From CALVGQ01 sp031551965 (GTDB lineage Bacteria > Bacillota_I > Bacilli_A > Erysipelotrichales > Erysipelotrichaceae), in contig JAVBMW010000020.1 of assembly GCA_031551965.1 (NCBI GenBank), forward strand, positions 1 through 64,000: DNA of 64,000 nucleotides. The letters run 5' to 3'. The notes under the pieces are model-generated. The model was not told the DNA's origin, did not search any database, and saw nothing but the letters and a program-made list of their open reading frames with translations. Below are positions 24,663 through 31,760 of the stretch, piece after piece (position 1 is the first letter of the stretch; each line of letters opens with the position of its first letter). The position numbers and the translations under genes are program-made.

Positions 24663-25436
24663 CTATTTGTGAGTTGGTGCATTTTCAGTAGTGGGAATTT
24701 CTTTCCCCTTATAAACTTCGTCTAAAATATCTTGTGTAACATCCTTCACTGGACCATCAAATACGATTACTCCATCACGAATACCAATTAAACGTGTTGC
24801 ATATTTTAACGCTAAGTCAACATGATGAATATTAATTAAAATCGTAATATTCATTTCTTCATTTATTTTCGCAAAATCCCCCATTACCATATTTGCAGTG
24901 ATCGGATCAAGAGCTGCAACCGGTTCATCAGCCAAAATAATTGACGGATTTTGATTTAAAGTACGTGCTAAAGCAACACGTTGTTGCTGACCACCAGAAA
25001 GTTGATCACAACGAGTATAGGCTTTTTCTAAGATTCCGACTTTATCTAGTGCTTCAAGTGCAGCGATTTTTTGTTCTTTTGAATATATCCCCAATAACGT
25101 TTTATACCATGGCATATCAGGAACCATACTTGTCAATACATTCTTGATTACAGTTGAACGTGTTACAAGATTAAAAGATTGGAAAATCATTCCTATTTTT
25201 CTTCTAAAGCGTCTCAGTTCTTTTCCTTTTAAATTAGAAACATTTACATCATCGACAATTAGTTCTCCACCAGTAATGTCATGCATTCTGTTGATTGTAC
25301 GAATTAAAGTTGATTTTCCTGCTCCTGAAAGACCGATAATAGCTACAAATTCTCCTTGCTCAATATCCAATGTAACGTTTTTTAAACCCTTTACGCCATT
25401 AGGATAAGTTTTACTAACATCTCTAAAACTAATCAT
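24663..25436 (-). CDS. phnC: Phosphonate-type ABC transporter ATPase
   Basis: A 257-residue ABC ATPase with Walker A GLSGAGKST (about residues 35-43), Q-loop MIFQSFNL, signature LSGGQQQRVALAR, Walker B IILADEPVAALD and a switch His in INIHHVD. PhnC-type features include the start ISFRDVSKTYPNG. It energises import through the two PhnE proteins. It is separated from phnD by 163 bases with a partial terminator. Confidence 0.88.
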   Translation of the reverse strand: MISFRDVSKTYPNGVKGLKNVTLDIEQGEFVAIIGLSGAGKSTLIRTINRMHDITGGELIVDDVNVSNLKGKELRRFRRKIGMIFQSFNLVTRSTVIKNVLTSMVPDMPWYKTLLGIYSKEQKIAALEALDKVGILEKAYTRCDQLSGGQQQRVALARTLNQNPSIILADEPVAALDPITANMVMGDFAKINEEMNITILINIHHVDLALKYATRLIGIRDGVIVFDGPVKDVTQDILDEVYKGKEIPTTENAPTHK

Positions 25437-25546
25437 TTATTTTTCTCCTTATGATATTAAAACTTTTTAGAATTAAAACCGCTTTAATCATACCACACTT
25501 TTAGGAAACAGAGACAATAAATATTTGTTATTTTCCGGTTATTTGC

Positions 25547-25575
25547 AAAAAACAAAAGGAGCGATAAATCGCTCC
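25547..25575 (-). terminator. Terminator/attenuator between phnD and phnC
   Basis: Reverse strand GGAGCGAT (25568-25575) pairs with ATCGCTCC (25558-25565) and is followed by TTTTGTTTTTT. A leaky terminator after a binding-protein gene is a common way to make more binding protein than transporter. Confidence 0.8.
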
Positions 25576-25599
25576 CCAAGTTAAATGTTTTAATTAAAA

Positions 25600-26664
25600 C
25601 TATTTTGCAGCTTCTAATGCAGCACGAGCTCCATTGTAGTCAGCATCTGTAGCTTTTGCATAACCAGTGTGGCTATATACTGAGAAGATTTCTTGTCCTT
25701 CTGCAGAATTGATAACGTTGATTAATGCATTTTGTAAAGCAGCCATAAATTCAGGATTGTAGATTTCTGGTTTTGCTTTAGTAACTGCAACTGTATCATT
25801 GTAGATACCTTCAGTAACACCTAGTACATTTAGTTCGTTCCAGATTGATTCTGTACGTCCCATACCAGCTTTACCAGTTGGATCTTTTTGATCAACAGCG
25901 ATATTCCAAGCTTCTTCATAGTCACGGCGTCCGTCAGCATAACATACGATGATATCTAATTGTTCAGCAGCAGCTTGAGCAAAAGCATCTCCATATCCTA
26001 AGTCAGCTACAAAGTGTTCAAGATCAGTGATTTTTTTACCATCATAATTTTCCATTAACCAAAGAGTTGGGTAAATATATCCAGCAGATGAAGATGATTT
26101 AGCAACTCCCCATGTAGCAGAATTTAAATCTTCCCAAGTTAATGCTTCACCAGCATTTACTTTAGCAGCTAATTCTTTACCTTTTTCAGTTGGTGCAGCA
26201 TAAATTAATGAACGATAGAATGTAACTTGTTCATCAGTTGGTAATGTTTTGTTTGCATCACCATTCCAAGTAGCAGGATCAGTAGAATCATTGCTTAATC
26301 CAGCACGAGTTGCAGTTAATACTACTTCAACTTCATCACTGAATAATGCATATGTACCACCTGGTAACCAACCGATATCAACTGAACCAGCAGCCATAGC
26401 TTCTCCAGTAGCATCGTAGTTAGTTCCTACAGTTACATCGATAGTACCAACTTCATAACCTTCTTCAGCTAAAGCAGCTTTTAAAAGTTCTGGTAAGTTT
26501 TTAGTACCTTGAATAATTACGTCAGCATCTTTAGATGGAACAAATTGTAGTGATAATGTTTCTAATACAACTGGTCCGTCAGCAGCAGGCGTAGGTGTTG
26601 GTTCTTTAGTGCCGCATCCAGCAAGCAATACTAGAGCCAACAATGAAACTAATAATTTTTTCAT
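25600..26664 (-). CDS. phnD: Phosphonate-type ABC substrate-binding lipoprotein
   Basis: A 354-residue PhnD-type binding protein. The lipoprotein signal ends LLAGCG (Cys about residue 17), followed by a Pro/Thr linker. TLSLQFVPSKDADVII, MAAGSVDIGWLPGGTY, and AKSSSSAGYIYPTLWLME match the phosphate/phosphite/phosphonate-binding family. The ligand cannot be read off: no C-P lyase gene is near, while a nucleotidase is, so a phosphate ester is possible. Strong sigma-A promoter upstream. Confidence 0.88.
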   Translation of the reverse strand: MKKLLVSLLALVLLAGCGTKEPTPTPAADGPVVLETLSLQFVPSKDADVIIQGTKNLPELLKAALAEEGYEVGTIDVTVGTNYDATGEAMAAGSVDIGWLPGGTYALFSDEVEVVLTATRAGLSNDSTDPATWNGDANKTLPTDEQVTFYRSLIYAAPTEKGKELAAKVNAGEALTWEDLNSATWGVAKSSSSAGYIYPTLWLMENYDGKKITDLEHFVADLGYGDAFAQAAAEQLDIIVCYADGRRDYEEAWNIAVDQKDPTGKAGMGRTESIWNELNVLGVTEGIYNDTVAVTKAKPEIYNPEFMAALQNALINVINSAEGQEIFSVYSHTGYAKATDADYNGARAALEAAK

Positions 26665-26700
26665 TTCTTTCTCCTCCGAGGGAACTTGTTCCCCACAATA

Positions 26701-26729
26701 AGTATCTTAATTTTCACAAAGTTTGTCAA
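26701..26729 (-). promoter_or_regulatory. Sigma-A promoter of the phn operon
   Basis: Reverse strand TTGACA (26724-26729), 17-base spacer, GATACT (26701-26706), about 35 bases before phnD. Confidence 0.8.
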
Positions 26730-26747
26730 ATGCTTTTAGACATTTTT

Positions 26748-26773
26748 AACCAAAAAATTACTTTTTTTTGGTT
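26748..26773. promoter_or_regulatory. A/T-rich inverted repeat upstream of the phn promoter
   Basis: AACCAAAAAA (26748-26757) is the exact reverse complement of TTTTTTGGTT (26764-26773). It lies between the pgi terminator and the phnD -35. It could be a regulator site or part of a bidirectional terminator; I cannot tell which. Confidence 0.45.
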
Positions 26774-26781
26774 TTCAATTA

Positions 26782-26806
26782 AAAAGTGTACATTACATAC
26801 ACTTTT
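26782..26806 (-). terminator. Terminator of pgi
   Basis: Reverse strand AAAAGTGTA (26798-26806) pairs with TACACTTTT (26782-26790), followed by TTAATT. Confidence 0.75.
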
Positions 26807-26813
26807 AATTCAT

Positions 26814-28088
26814 TTAATTTTTACCTAATAGTCGGAACATATTTTTCTTATATACTTCGACACCTGGTTGATTGAATGGATTAACATCCAATAATAAACA
26901 AGTCATTGCACAAGCTTTAAAGAAGAAATAACACATATATCCATAAGTTTCAGCACTCATATCTGGTAGTGTGATCAATAAGTTAGGAACGTTACCTGTT
27001 AATTCATGAGCTTCAAGAGTTCCTTGCATTGCCATTTTGTTTACCCAATCTAAATTTTTACCTGCCAAATAATTCATGCCATCTAAATTATCATCATCGC
27101 TAGGGAAAACTCCATCAAGGGTTGGATTTTCAACTAGAACTAAAGTTTCAAATAAAACTTTCTTTCCTTCTTGTACAAATTGACCTAATGAATGAAGATC
27201 CATTGAGAAATTTCCACTGTATGGCACTAACCCTTTGCCATCTTTACCCTCAGATTCACCAAATAATTGTTTCCACCATTCCGCAACAGAAGCCATTTGT
27301 GGTTCATAACTCACAAACATTTCAACATCTTTTCCTTGGTTTTCTAAAATACGACGACATACAGCATATTGATAAGCCACATTTGTGTTTAAATCATCTG
27401 TACTGAAATCCTTCATTGCTTTTGCACATCCATTAAGCAAGGCTTCTACATCCACGCCAGCGATCGCAAGTGGTAATAAACCTACAGGTGTAATCACACT
27501 GAAACGACCACCGATATTATCAGGAATTACAAAAGTTTGATAACCTTCTTTCGTCGCTAATTCTTTAAGTGTTCCTTTCGATTTATCAGTTGTTGCGATA
27601 ATACGTGTTTTGCACTCTTCTTTACCGTAGCGTGCTTCCATCAACTGTTTAATCATTCTAAATGCCATTGCGGTTTCAGTTGTTGTCCCTGATTTTGAAA
27701 TAACATTGCATACTACTGATTTGTTTTCGATATGTTTTTCAATTTGTTTAAAATAAGTACTAGAGAAAGTATTTCCGATAAAAATTACTTCTGGTCCATT
27801 TTCAGGATAAAGTCCTTTGATCATCTCAACTGCACTACGAGCACCTAAATAAGAACCTCCAATACCACAGACAAGTAAAACTTCACAAATTGGTTTTACT
27901 GTGTTTGCGACACTAAGCAAACGGGCAAATTCTTCTTTGTCATAGTTGACGGGCCAATCTAGCCAACCAATAAAATCATTTCCTTTACAAGTTTTATCAT
28001 TTAAGGAATTGTGAACACGAGTTACTGCTTGTTGATAACTTAAAACATCCTCATTTAAAAAAGCATGGCTTGCATCAAATTTAATCAT
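26814..28088 (-). CDS. pgi: Glucose-6-phosphate isomerase
   Basis: A 424-residue Pgi of the short bacterial type. VCGIGGSYLGARSAVEM (about residue 75), the sugar-phosphate loop VISKSGTTTETA, GGRFSVITPVGLLPLA, and QLFGESEGK are family signatures. It interconverts glucose-6-P and fructose-6-P in glycolysis, feeding the PPi-type phosphofructokinase elsewhere in the window. Its ATG overlaps the end of the S1-protein tail frame by eight bases, with AAAGGAGAG upstream, so it belongs to that operon. Confidence 0.94.
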   Translation of the reverse strand: MIKFDASHAFLNEDVLSYQQAVTRVHNSLNDKTCKGNDFIGWLDWPVNYDKEEFARLLSVANTVKPICEVLLVCGIGGSYLGARSAVEMIKGLYPENGPEVIFIGNTFSSTYFKQIEKHIENKSVVCNVISKSGTTTETAMAFRMIKQLMEARYGKEECKTRIIATTDKSKGTLKELATKEGYQTFVIPDNIGGRFSVITPVGLLPLAIAGVDVEALLNGCAKAMKDFSTDDLNTNVAYQYAVCRRILENQGKDVEMFVSYEPQMASVAEWWKQLFGESEGKDGKGLVPYSGNFSMDLHSLGQFVQEGKKVLFETLVLVENPTLDGVFPSDDDNLDGMNYLAGKNLDWVNKMAMQGTLEAHELTGNVPNLLITLPDMSAETYGYMCYFFFKACAMTCLLLDVNPFNQPGVEVYKKNMFRLLGKN

Positions 28089-28212
28089 TTTTCATCTCTC
28101 CTTTTTTGGCTTCCTGAATCCATCCGTTCATTGCCGCTGCAATACTTGAAAACCCTATCCGGGTTGGTGGATTCGCATTTCTTTTTTGTCTTACTTTTTA
28201 TTTTCTAAGTGT
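28081..28212 (-). pseudogene. Conserved-looking tail of the S1 protein beyond two TAA codons
   Basis: Directly after the S1 gene's TAA (28213-28215), and in the same frame, the reverse strand reads TLRK, TAA, then KVRQKRNANPPTRIGF, SSIAAAMNGWIQEAKKGEMKND, TAA. The GF...WI..A pattern resembles the C-terminal tail of general stress protein 13/CvfD-type S1 proteins (GFNTLKDKLEEWIEMSNRK as I recall from B. subtilis YugI). The last stop overlaps the pgi start by eight bases, like a normal gene junction. Both TAA codons would be CAA (Gln) by single C-to-T changes. So the gene appears cut short, or is read through. Confidence 0.6.
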
Positions 28213-28449
28213 TTAATGAAGAGCTTTTAATGATAATCTTGCATATTTGCAAGTTTCATCTACATCAATTACTTTAACTGTTACAGTATCTTTGATATTC
28301 ACAAAGTTTTTAACATCTTTTACATAACCATCAGAAATCTCTGAAATATGGATAAGTCCACTTGTTTGATCATCAATCAATACAAATGCACCATATGGTT
28401 GAATACCAGTAACTGTACCTTGAATGATCTGTCCTACTTTCAGTTGCAT
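28213..28449 (-). CDS. S1-domain RNA-binding protein (GSP13/CvfD-like), short
   Basis: A single S1 domain of 78 residues: QLKVGQIIQGTVTGIQPYGA, FVLIDDQTSGLIHISEIS, and VIDVDETCKYARLSLKAL. This matches the S1 half of the general stress protein 13/YugI/CvfD family, which binds RNA or the ribosome. Relatives are about 120-150 residues, with a basic C-terminal tail; here the frame stops at the end of the S1 fold (see 28081-28212). The start is set at the ATG at 28447-28449 by family fit; the ATG at 28453-28455 is equally close to AGGAGAG. Confidence 0.85.
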   Translation of the reverse strand: MQLKVGQIIQGTVTGIQPYGAFVLIDDQTSGLIHISEISDGYVKDVKNFVNIKDTVTVKVIDVDETCKYARLSLKALH

Positions 28450-28473
28450 GATCATCACTCTCCTATCCAAAGT

Positions 28474-28482
28474 ATTATACCA
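28474..28482 (-). promoter_or_regulatory. Extended -10 promoter of the S1-gene/pgi operon
   Basis: Reverse strand TGGTATAAT, a perfect extended -10 with TATAAT at 28474-28479. It would start transcription only a few bases before the ribosome site. Confidence 0.6.
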
Positions 28483-28577
28483 TTTTCTAGTAATATTTCA
28501 CGAAATTTTGTTAAAAAAATCGATAGTATTTCATTTACTTTTTATAAATTGTGGTATACTTTCTAAGAGGTGTATTT

Positions 28578-29039
28578 ATGCTTTTAAGAATGTTTCCTTT
28601 GATTGCTGCATTAGTAGCCAATTTATCTGCTCAAATTATTAAACCTGTATTCTTTCATAGGATCCATAAGGTTTGGAACTTTGATATTATCTTTGCAAGT
28701 GGTGGCTTTCCTAGTTCTCATACTGCTGCGGTAACTGCTTTGTGTATTGCCGTGGGTATCGTAGATGGGCTTGATTCTACAACATTTGCGATTTCAATAA
28801 TTCTGGCTCTGATCGTTTGTTATGATGCGGCCAATGTTCGTTTCTATGCAGGACAAAACATCAGAATAACACAGCAATTGATCAAGGATATTGAAGACTT
28901 AACACAAACTCGTTTAGATGATCCGATTTATATGATGAAGGTAAAAAATGTTTTAGGTCATAAATGGGTCGAAGTCATTGGCGGTGTAATTTGGGGAAGC
29001 ATGATCACTGGAATTTATTACTTATTATTTTTGCTTTAG
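28578..29039 (+). CDS. Divergent PAP2 (DUF212/YuiD) membrane protein
   Basis: A 153-residue membrane protein with about four helices. SGGFPSSHTAAVTAL is the PAP2-like motif that defines the DUF212 family, with the later VRFYAGQNIRITQQL and LGHKWVEVIGG also typical. It may act on a lipid phosphate, but no activity is established for the family. The ATG at 28578 has AAGAGGTG upstream; a GTG nine codons earlier overlaps the promoter region. The Nfu gene follows after 10 bases. Confidence 0.85.
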   Translation: MLLRMFPLIAALVANLSAQIIKPVFFHRIHKVWNFDIIFASGGFPSSHTAAVTALCIAVGIVDGLDSTTFAISIILALIVCYDAANVRFYAGQNIRITQQLIKDIEDLTQTRLDDPIYMMKVKNVLGHKWVEVIGGVIWGSMITGIYYLLFLL

Positions 29040-29049
29040 GAGGCAAATC

Positions 29050-29286
29050 ATGGAAACTATAGTTGAAAAAATCATTGCAACAATTGAAAAAATCCGTCCC
29101 TATATTCAAAGAGACGGTGGTGATGTAGAATTTGTTTCATTTGACGATGGCGTTGTAACAGTCCGTATGATGGGCGCTTGTGCAGATTGCTTATCACTTG
29201 ATGACACATTAAAAGATGGAATCGAAGCAATTTTGCTTGATGAAGTTGAAGGAGTTACAGAAGTGCGATTAGCCAGCTTGGTTTAA
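29050..29286 (+). CDS. NifU C-terminal domain (Nfu) Fe-S carrier
   Basis: A 78-residue stand-alone Nfu domain. IRPYIQRDGGDVEFV and the cluster-binding CADC in MMGACADCLSLDDTL match the family, in which two subunits share a [4Fe-4S] cluster through CxxC. It delivers clusters to apoproteins, which this organism needs for Rnf and radical SAM enzymes. AGGAGG precedes the ATG. The stop codon lies within the terminator stem. Confidence 0.9.
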   Translation: METIVEKIIATIEKIRPYIQRDGGDVEFVSFDDGVVTVRMMGACADCLSLDDTLKDGIEAILLDEVEGVTEVRLASLV

Positions 29287-29301
29287 AACCAAGTTTTTTT
29301 T
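29277..29301 (+). terminator. Terminator after nfu
   Basis: CTTGGTTT (29277-29284) pairs with AAACCAAG (29286-29293), then eight T. The stem overlaps the nfu stop codon. Confidence 0.85.
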
Positions 29302-29953
29302 ATACGATTTTCTGCAAAACCATTTCCGGAATGCTCCCTTGTACAATTTGAAGCACTAATGGAATGCGACATTCAATCGTATTGGTACGAACTAAAAACG
29401 GTGTCACAACCAGCATATCCAGTTCTAATACCAAATCAATTTGGACAACTGTATTGTTGATTCCATAAGAGGTGGTACTCACTTGTATTTCCCCTTTATT
29501 GGCATGCATCGCTTTCATGTGAACGTTGATTCGTGGACCAACACCTGAAAATAAGGCTATCCCTGTAAAATAGCCTAGAGCCACTGAATAAATGACTCCT
29601 TTATCATAGTAGATAATTTGCGTATGCGGATCCGCAAGCCCCATCTCAGCTGCTTGAAGTGAACTTGTAGCTGCATCTAATCCGGCATTTAATAACCAGT
29701 TTAATTTTTGAGTGTTATAATTCAAGCCAATTATTTTATTGTTTTCATCAGTAAGTGGATTCATTAAATCATCCGTTTCAAAATTTAATGAGCCAATTGC
29801 CTTTTGAACTACTTTTGTTGCGGCATTGGTTGCCTCGATCATTGCGATCTCAGCGACTTGGGGTTTTATTAAACGATTGATCGTGCGCATTGAAACAGTC
29901 CCTATTACCAAACTCAAAATGATAAAAACGACAATATAAAATCTAATCTTCAT
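29300..29953 (-). CDS. yunB: Sporulation protein YunB
   Basis: A 217-residue protein with an N-terminal membrane helix (about residues 5-24) and an outside domain of the YunB family: INRLIKPQVAEIAMIEATNAA, GLNYNTQKLNWLLN, and PRINVHMKAMHANKGEIQVST. In B. subtilis YunB is made in the mother cell under sigma-E and is needed for full spore formation; its biochemical role is unknown. It overlaps yunC by 11 bases, the same pairing as in B. subtilis. Confidence 0.9.
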   Translation of the reverse strand: MKIRFYIVVFIILSLVIGTVSMRTINRLIKPQVAEIAMIEATNAATKVVQKAIGSLNFETDDLMNPLTDENNKIIGLNYNTQKLNWLLNAGLDAATSSLQAAEMGLADPHTQIIYYDKGVIYSVALGYFTGIALFSGVGPRINVHMKAMHANKGEIQVSTTSYGINNTVVQIDLVLELDMLVVTPFLVRTNTIECRIPLVLQIVQGSIPEMVLQKIV

Positions 29954-30239
29954 ACATTTTTAAAATCGCTTTCAACCCCGTATCCTCTAAAGCAATCATT
30001 TTTTCTTTTGCCTTATCAGAAATTTCATGGATCGGATTTTTAAGCAGTTCATCAATATTTTTACCTTTTCCGATACAAACCGGTACTTTACAGCGACTTT
30101 CTACCGTTTCAAATGACCAACACTCATCAAATAAAATACCTTTTGTGCAATATATCAAACAAGTTGTCAACTTAGGAAGATGCATCACTACACAGACAAA
30201 TCGTTTCCCTTCAATGCTTCTTGTGCTTACTTCAACCAT
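29943..30239 (-). CDS. yunC: DUF1805 (YunC) family protein
   Basis: A 98-residue protein of the YunC/DUF1805 family: GKRFVCVVMHLPKLTTCLIY, followed by CKVPVCIGKGKNIDELLKNP. Function is unknown. Its position just before yunB, with a sigma-E-like promoter upstream, fits a sporulation role. GGGGTGATTCG serves as the ribosome site. Confidence 0.85.
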   Translation of the reverse strand: MVEVSTRSIEGKRFVCVVMHLPKLTTCLIYCTKGILFDECWSFETVESRCKVPVCIGKGKNIDELLKNPIHEISDKAKEKMIALEDTGLKAILKMYED

Positions 30240-30263
30240 CGAATCACCCCTACCTATGCTATT

Positions 30264-30293
30264 ATCCTATGCATTCATCATGAATAAGTTGAC
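30264..30293 (-). promoter_or_regulatory. Candidate sigma-E promoter of yunC-yunB
   Basis: Reverse strand GTCAACTT (30286-30293), 14-base spacer, CATAGGAT (30264-30271), against the sigma-E pattern GTCATATT and CATACAAT. Four of the eight -35 positions in the 3' part are weaker, but the first four match. The position about 25 bases before the start is right. Confidence 0.5.
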
Positions 30294-30295
30294 AT

Positions 30296-30322
30296 ATTAA
30301 AAGCGAAGAATTTCTTCGCTTT
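30296..30322 (-). terminator. Terminator of the peptidoglycan-binding gene
   Basis: AAGCGAAG and CTTCGCTT around a short AAATT loop on the reverse strand, then TTTTAAT. It begins at the stop codon. Confidence 0.75.
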
Positions 30323-31670
30323 AGATTAACGTTGAATTGAATGCCGCTAAAATAGCTGCCCAAGTATTAGGTCCCACTTTACCATCCGCATTCAATCCCT
30401 TTAATAATTGGAATCGAATGACATTGTTTTGAGTTCCTGATCCATAGTTTCCATCAACAGTTAATGATGGCCATCCATACATATTGTAGCTATTGATTCG
30501 ATTCAAATAACTTTGGACAAATCGGACTTGATCTCCATAGGATCCTACTTCAAGTACATTTCCTCCATAAGCAGTTGTTACTCGAGTATAAACATTTCGA
30601 TTAAGATTTGTCGCAACATTCACAATTCTATTCCAAGTATTTTCACCGATTACACCATCTGGATTTAATCCAAACTGCAATTGGAATTGACGTGTAGATT
30701 CTTCCGTTTGACTTCCAAAAATTCCATCTACTGAATCCACAACGATTGCAGTATAAAAACGTGCTACTTGATTTAAACGTGCTTGCATATAAGATACATC
30801 ATCACCTGTAACCCCATACGTTAAATCATATCCTGGCCAAACTCTTTCTCCACCCCCTGAAATTGAATTGTATTTTAAGACAATTGAATTCCAAGTAGAT
30901 TCACCAATTTTACCATCAACAGTTAAGCCATTAAGCAATTGATATTGTTTCACTACATTAGCCGTTGCAGTTCCATAAATTCCATCCACTGTAAGCTTTG
31001 GAAGTGTTGGATAGAACGCATCACCGATCGCATTCAAGTAGGTTTGCATACGGGCAACATCACTACCTGTACTTCCAACTTCTAACACAGTTCCTGGAAA
31101 CGGAGGATTAACTACTTCTCCTCCTTGTTGATACTTTAAAACGATTGCGTTCCAAGTTTGTTGACCAATTTTTCCATCTACGATCAAATGAGTTAATGCC
31201 TGAAATTCTCTTACTGCTCTTTCAGTTTGAACGCCAAAAATACCATCTGTCATAATAAGTGGAATCGTTGGATAGAAACGTTGACGAATTGAATTCAGAT
31301 ACTGTTGCATGATCAAAACATTTTGACCTCGGCTTCCACGTTGCAATACAACTCCTGGATAAGGTGGGTTGACACCTCCTCCTTGGTTATTTTTTAAAAC
31401 GATTGAATTCCATGTTTGCTGTCCGATCACACCATCAACATTCAACCCTACAATGCTTTGATATGTTCTGACCGCTTGTTCAGTACGTGCACCAAAAAGA
31501 CCATCCACAACAAGAAGAGGTAATTGTGGATAGTATTTTGAGCGTATTGAATTCAAATACGTTTGCATTGTCGCCACATTTTGACCTCGGCTTCCGCGAC
31601 GAAGCGGAGTTCCTGGATATGGCGGATAAATGACCGCATTTGCTTGAAAATCATAATTAATTGAGCTCAT
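30321..31670 (-). CDS. Five-repeat peptidoglycan-binding protein, no catalytic domain
   Basis: A 449-residue protein made almost only of five PG_binding_1 repeats of about 85-90 residues. Each begins YPG or FPG or equivalent with a GS.G..V..MQ..LN stretch and ends VDG.IG..TWN.IV (repeats start near residues 16, 104, 190, 275 and 365). No hydrolase domain, no membrane helix and no signal peptide is seen. The first three repeats are most alike, so they expanded recently. It may be a spore cortex or envelope protein, made inside the cell; this is inference from the neighbouring yunB/yunC. The ATG at 31670 has AGGAGG nine bases upstream. Confidence 0.88.
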   Translation of the reverse strand: MSSINYDFQANAVIYPPYPGTPLRRGSRGQNVATMQTYLNSIRSKYYPQLPLLVVDGLFGARTEQAVRTYQSIVGLNVDGVIGQQTWNSIVLKNNQGGGVNPPYPGVVLQRGSRGQNVLIMQQYLNSIRQRFYPTIPLIMTDGIFGVQTERAVREFQALTHLIVDGKIGQQTWNAIVLKYQQGGEVVNPPFPGTVLEVGSTGSDVARMQTYLNAIGDAFYPTLPKLTVDGIYGTATANVVKQYQLLNGLTVDGKIGESTWNSIVLKYNSISGGGERVWPGYDLTYGVTGDDVSYMQARLNQVARFYTAIVVDSVDGIFGSQTEESTRQFQLQFGLNPDGVIGENTWNRIVNVATNLNRNVYTRVTTAYGGNVLEVGSYGDQVRFVQSYLNRINSYNMYGWPSLTVDGNYGSGTQNNVIRFQLLKGLNADGKVGPNTWAAILAAFNSTLI

Positions 31671-31736
31671 ATTTTTCACCCTCCTACTTTACTATATTAA
31701 AAATAGTTAGGTACTCTTAGGCTAACAAAAGCATAT

Positions 31737-31760
31737 AAAAAGGAGTATCATCCTACTCCT
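31737..31760 (-). terminator. Terminator of the AI-2E-type transporter gene
   Basis: Reverse strand AGGAGTA (31754-31760) pairs with TACTCCT (31741-31747), followed by TTTT. It overlaps the TAG stop codon of the gene. Confidence 0.75.

Noticed and set aside
28213..28215. TAA reassigned to glutamine
   Set aside because: TAA ends most intact genes in the window, such as ulaE and asnS, so recoding across the genome does not hold.
30321..31670. Regular repeats suggesting a CRISPR or minisatellite
   Set aside because: The repeats are about 260 bases, in one open frame, and translate to PG_binding_1 domains.
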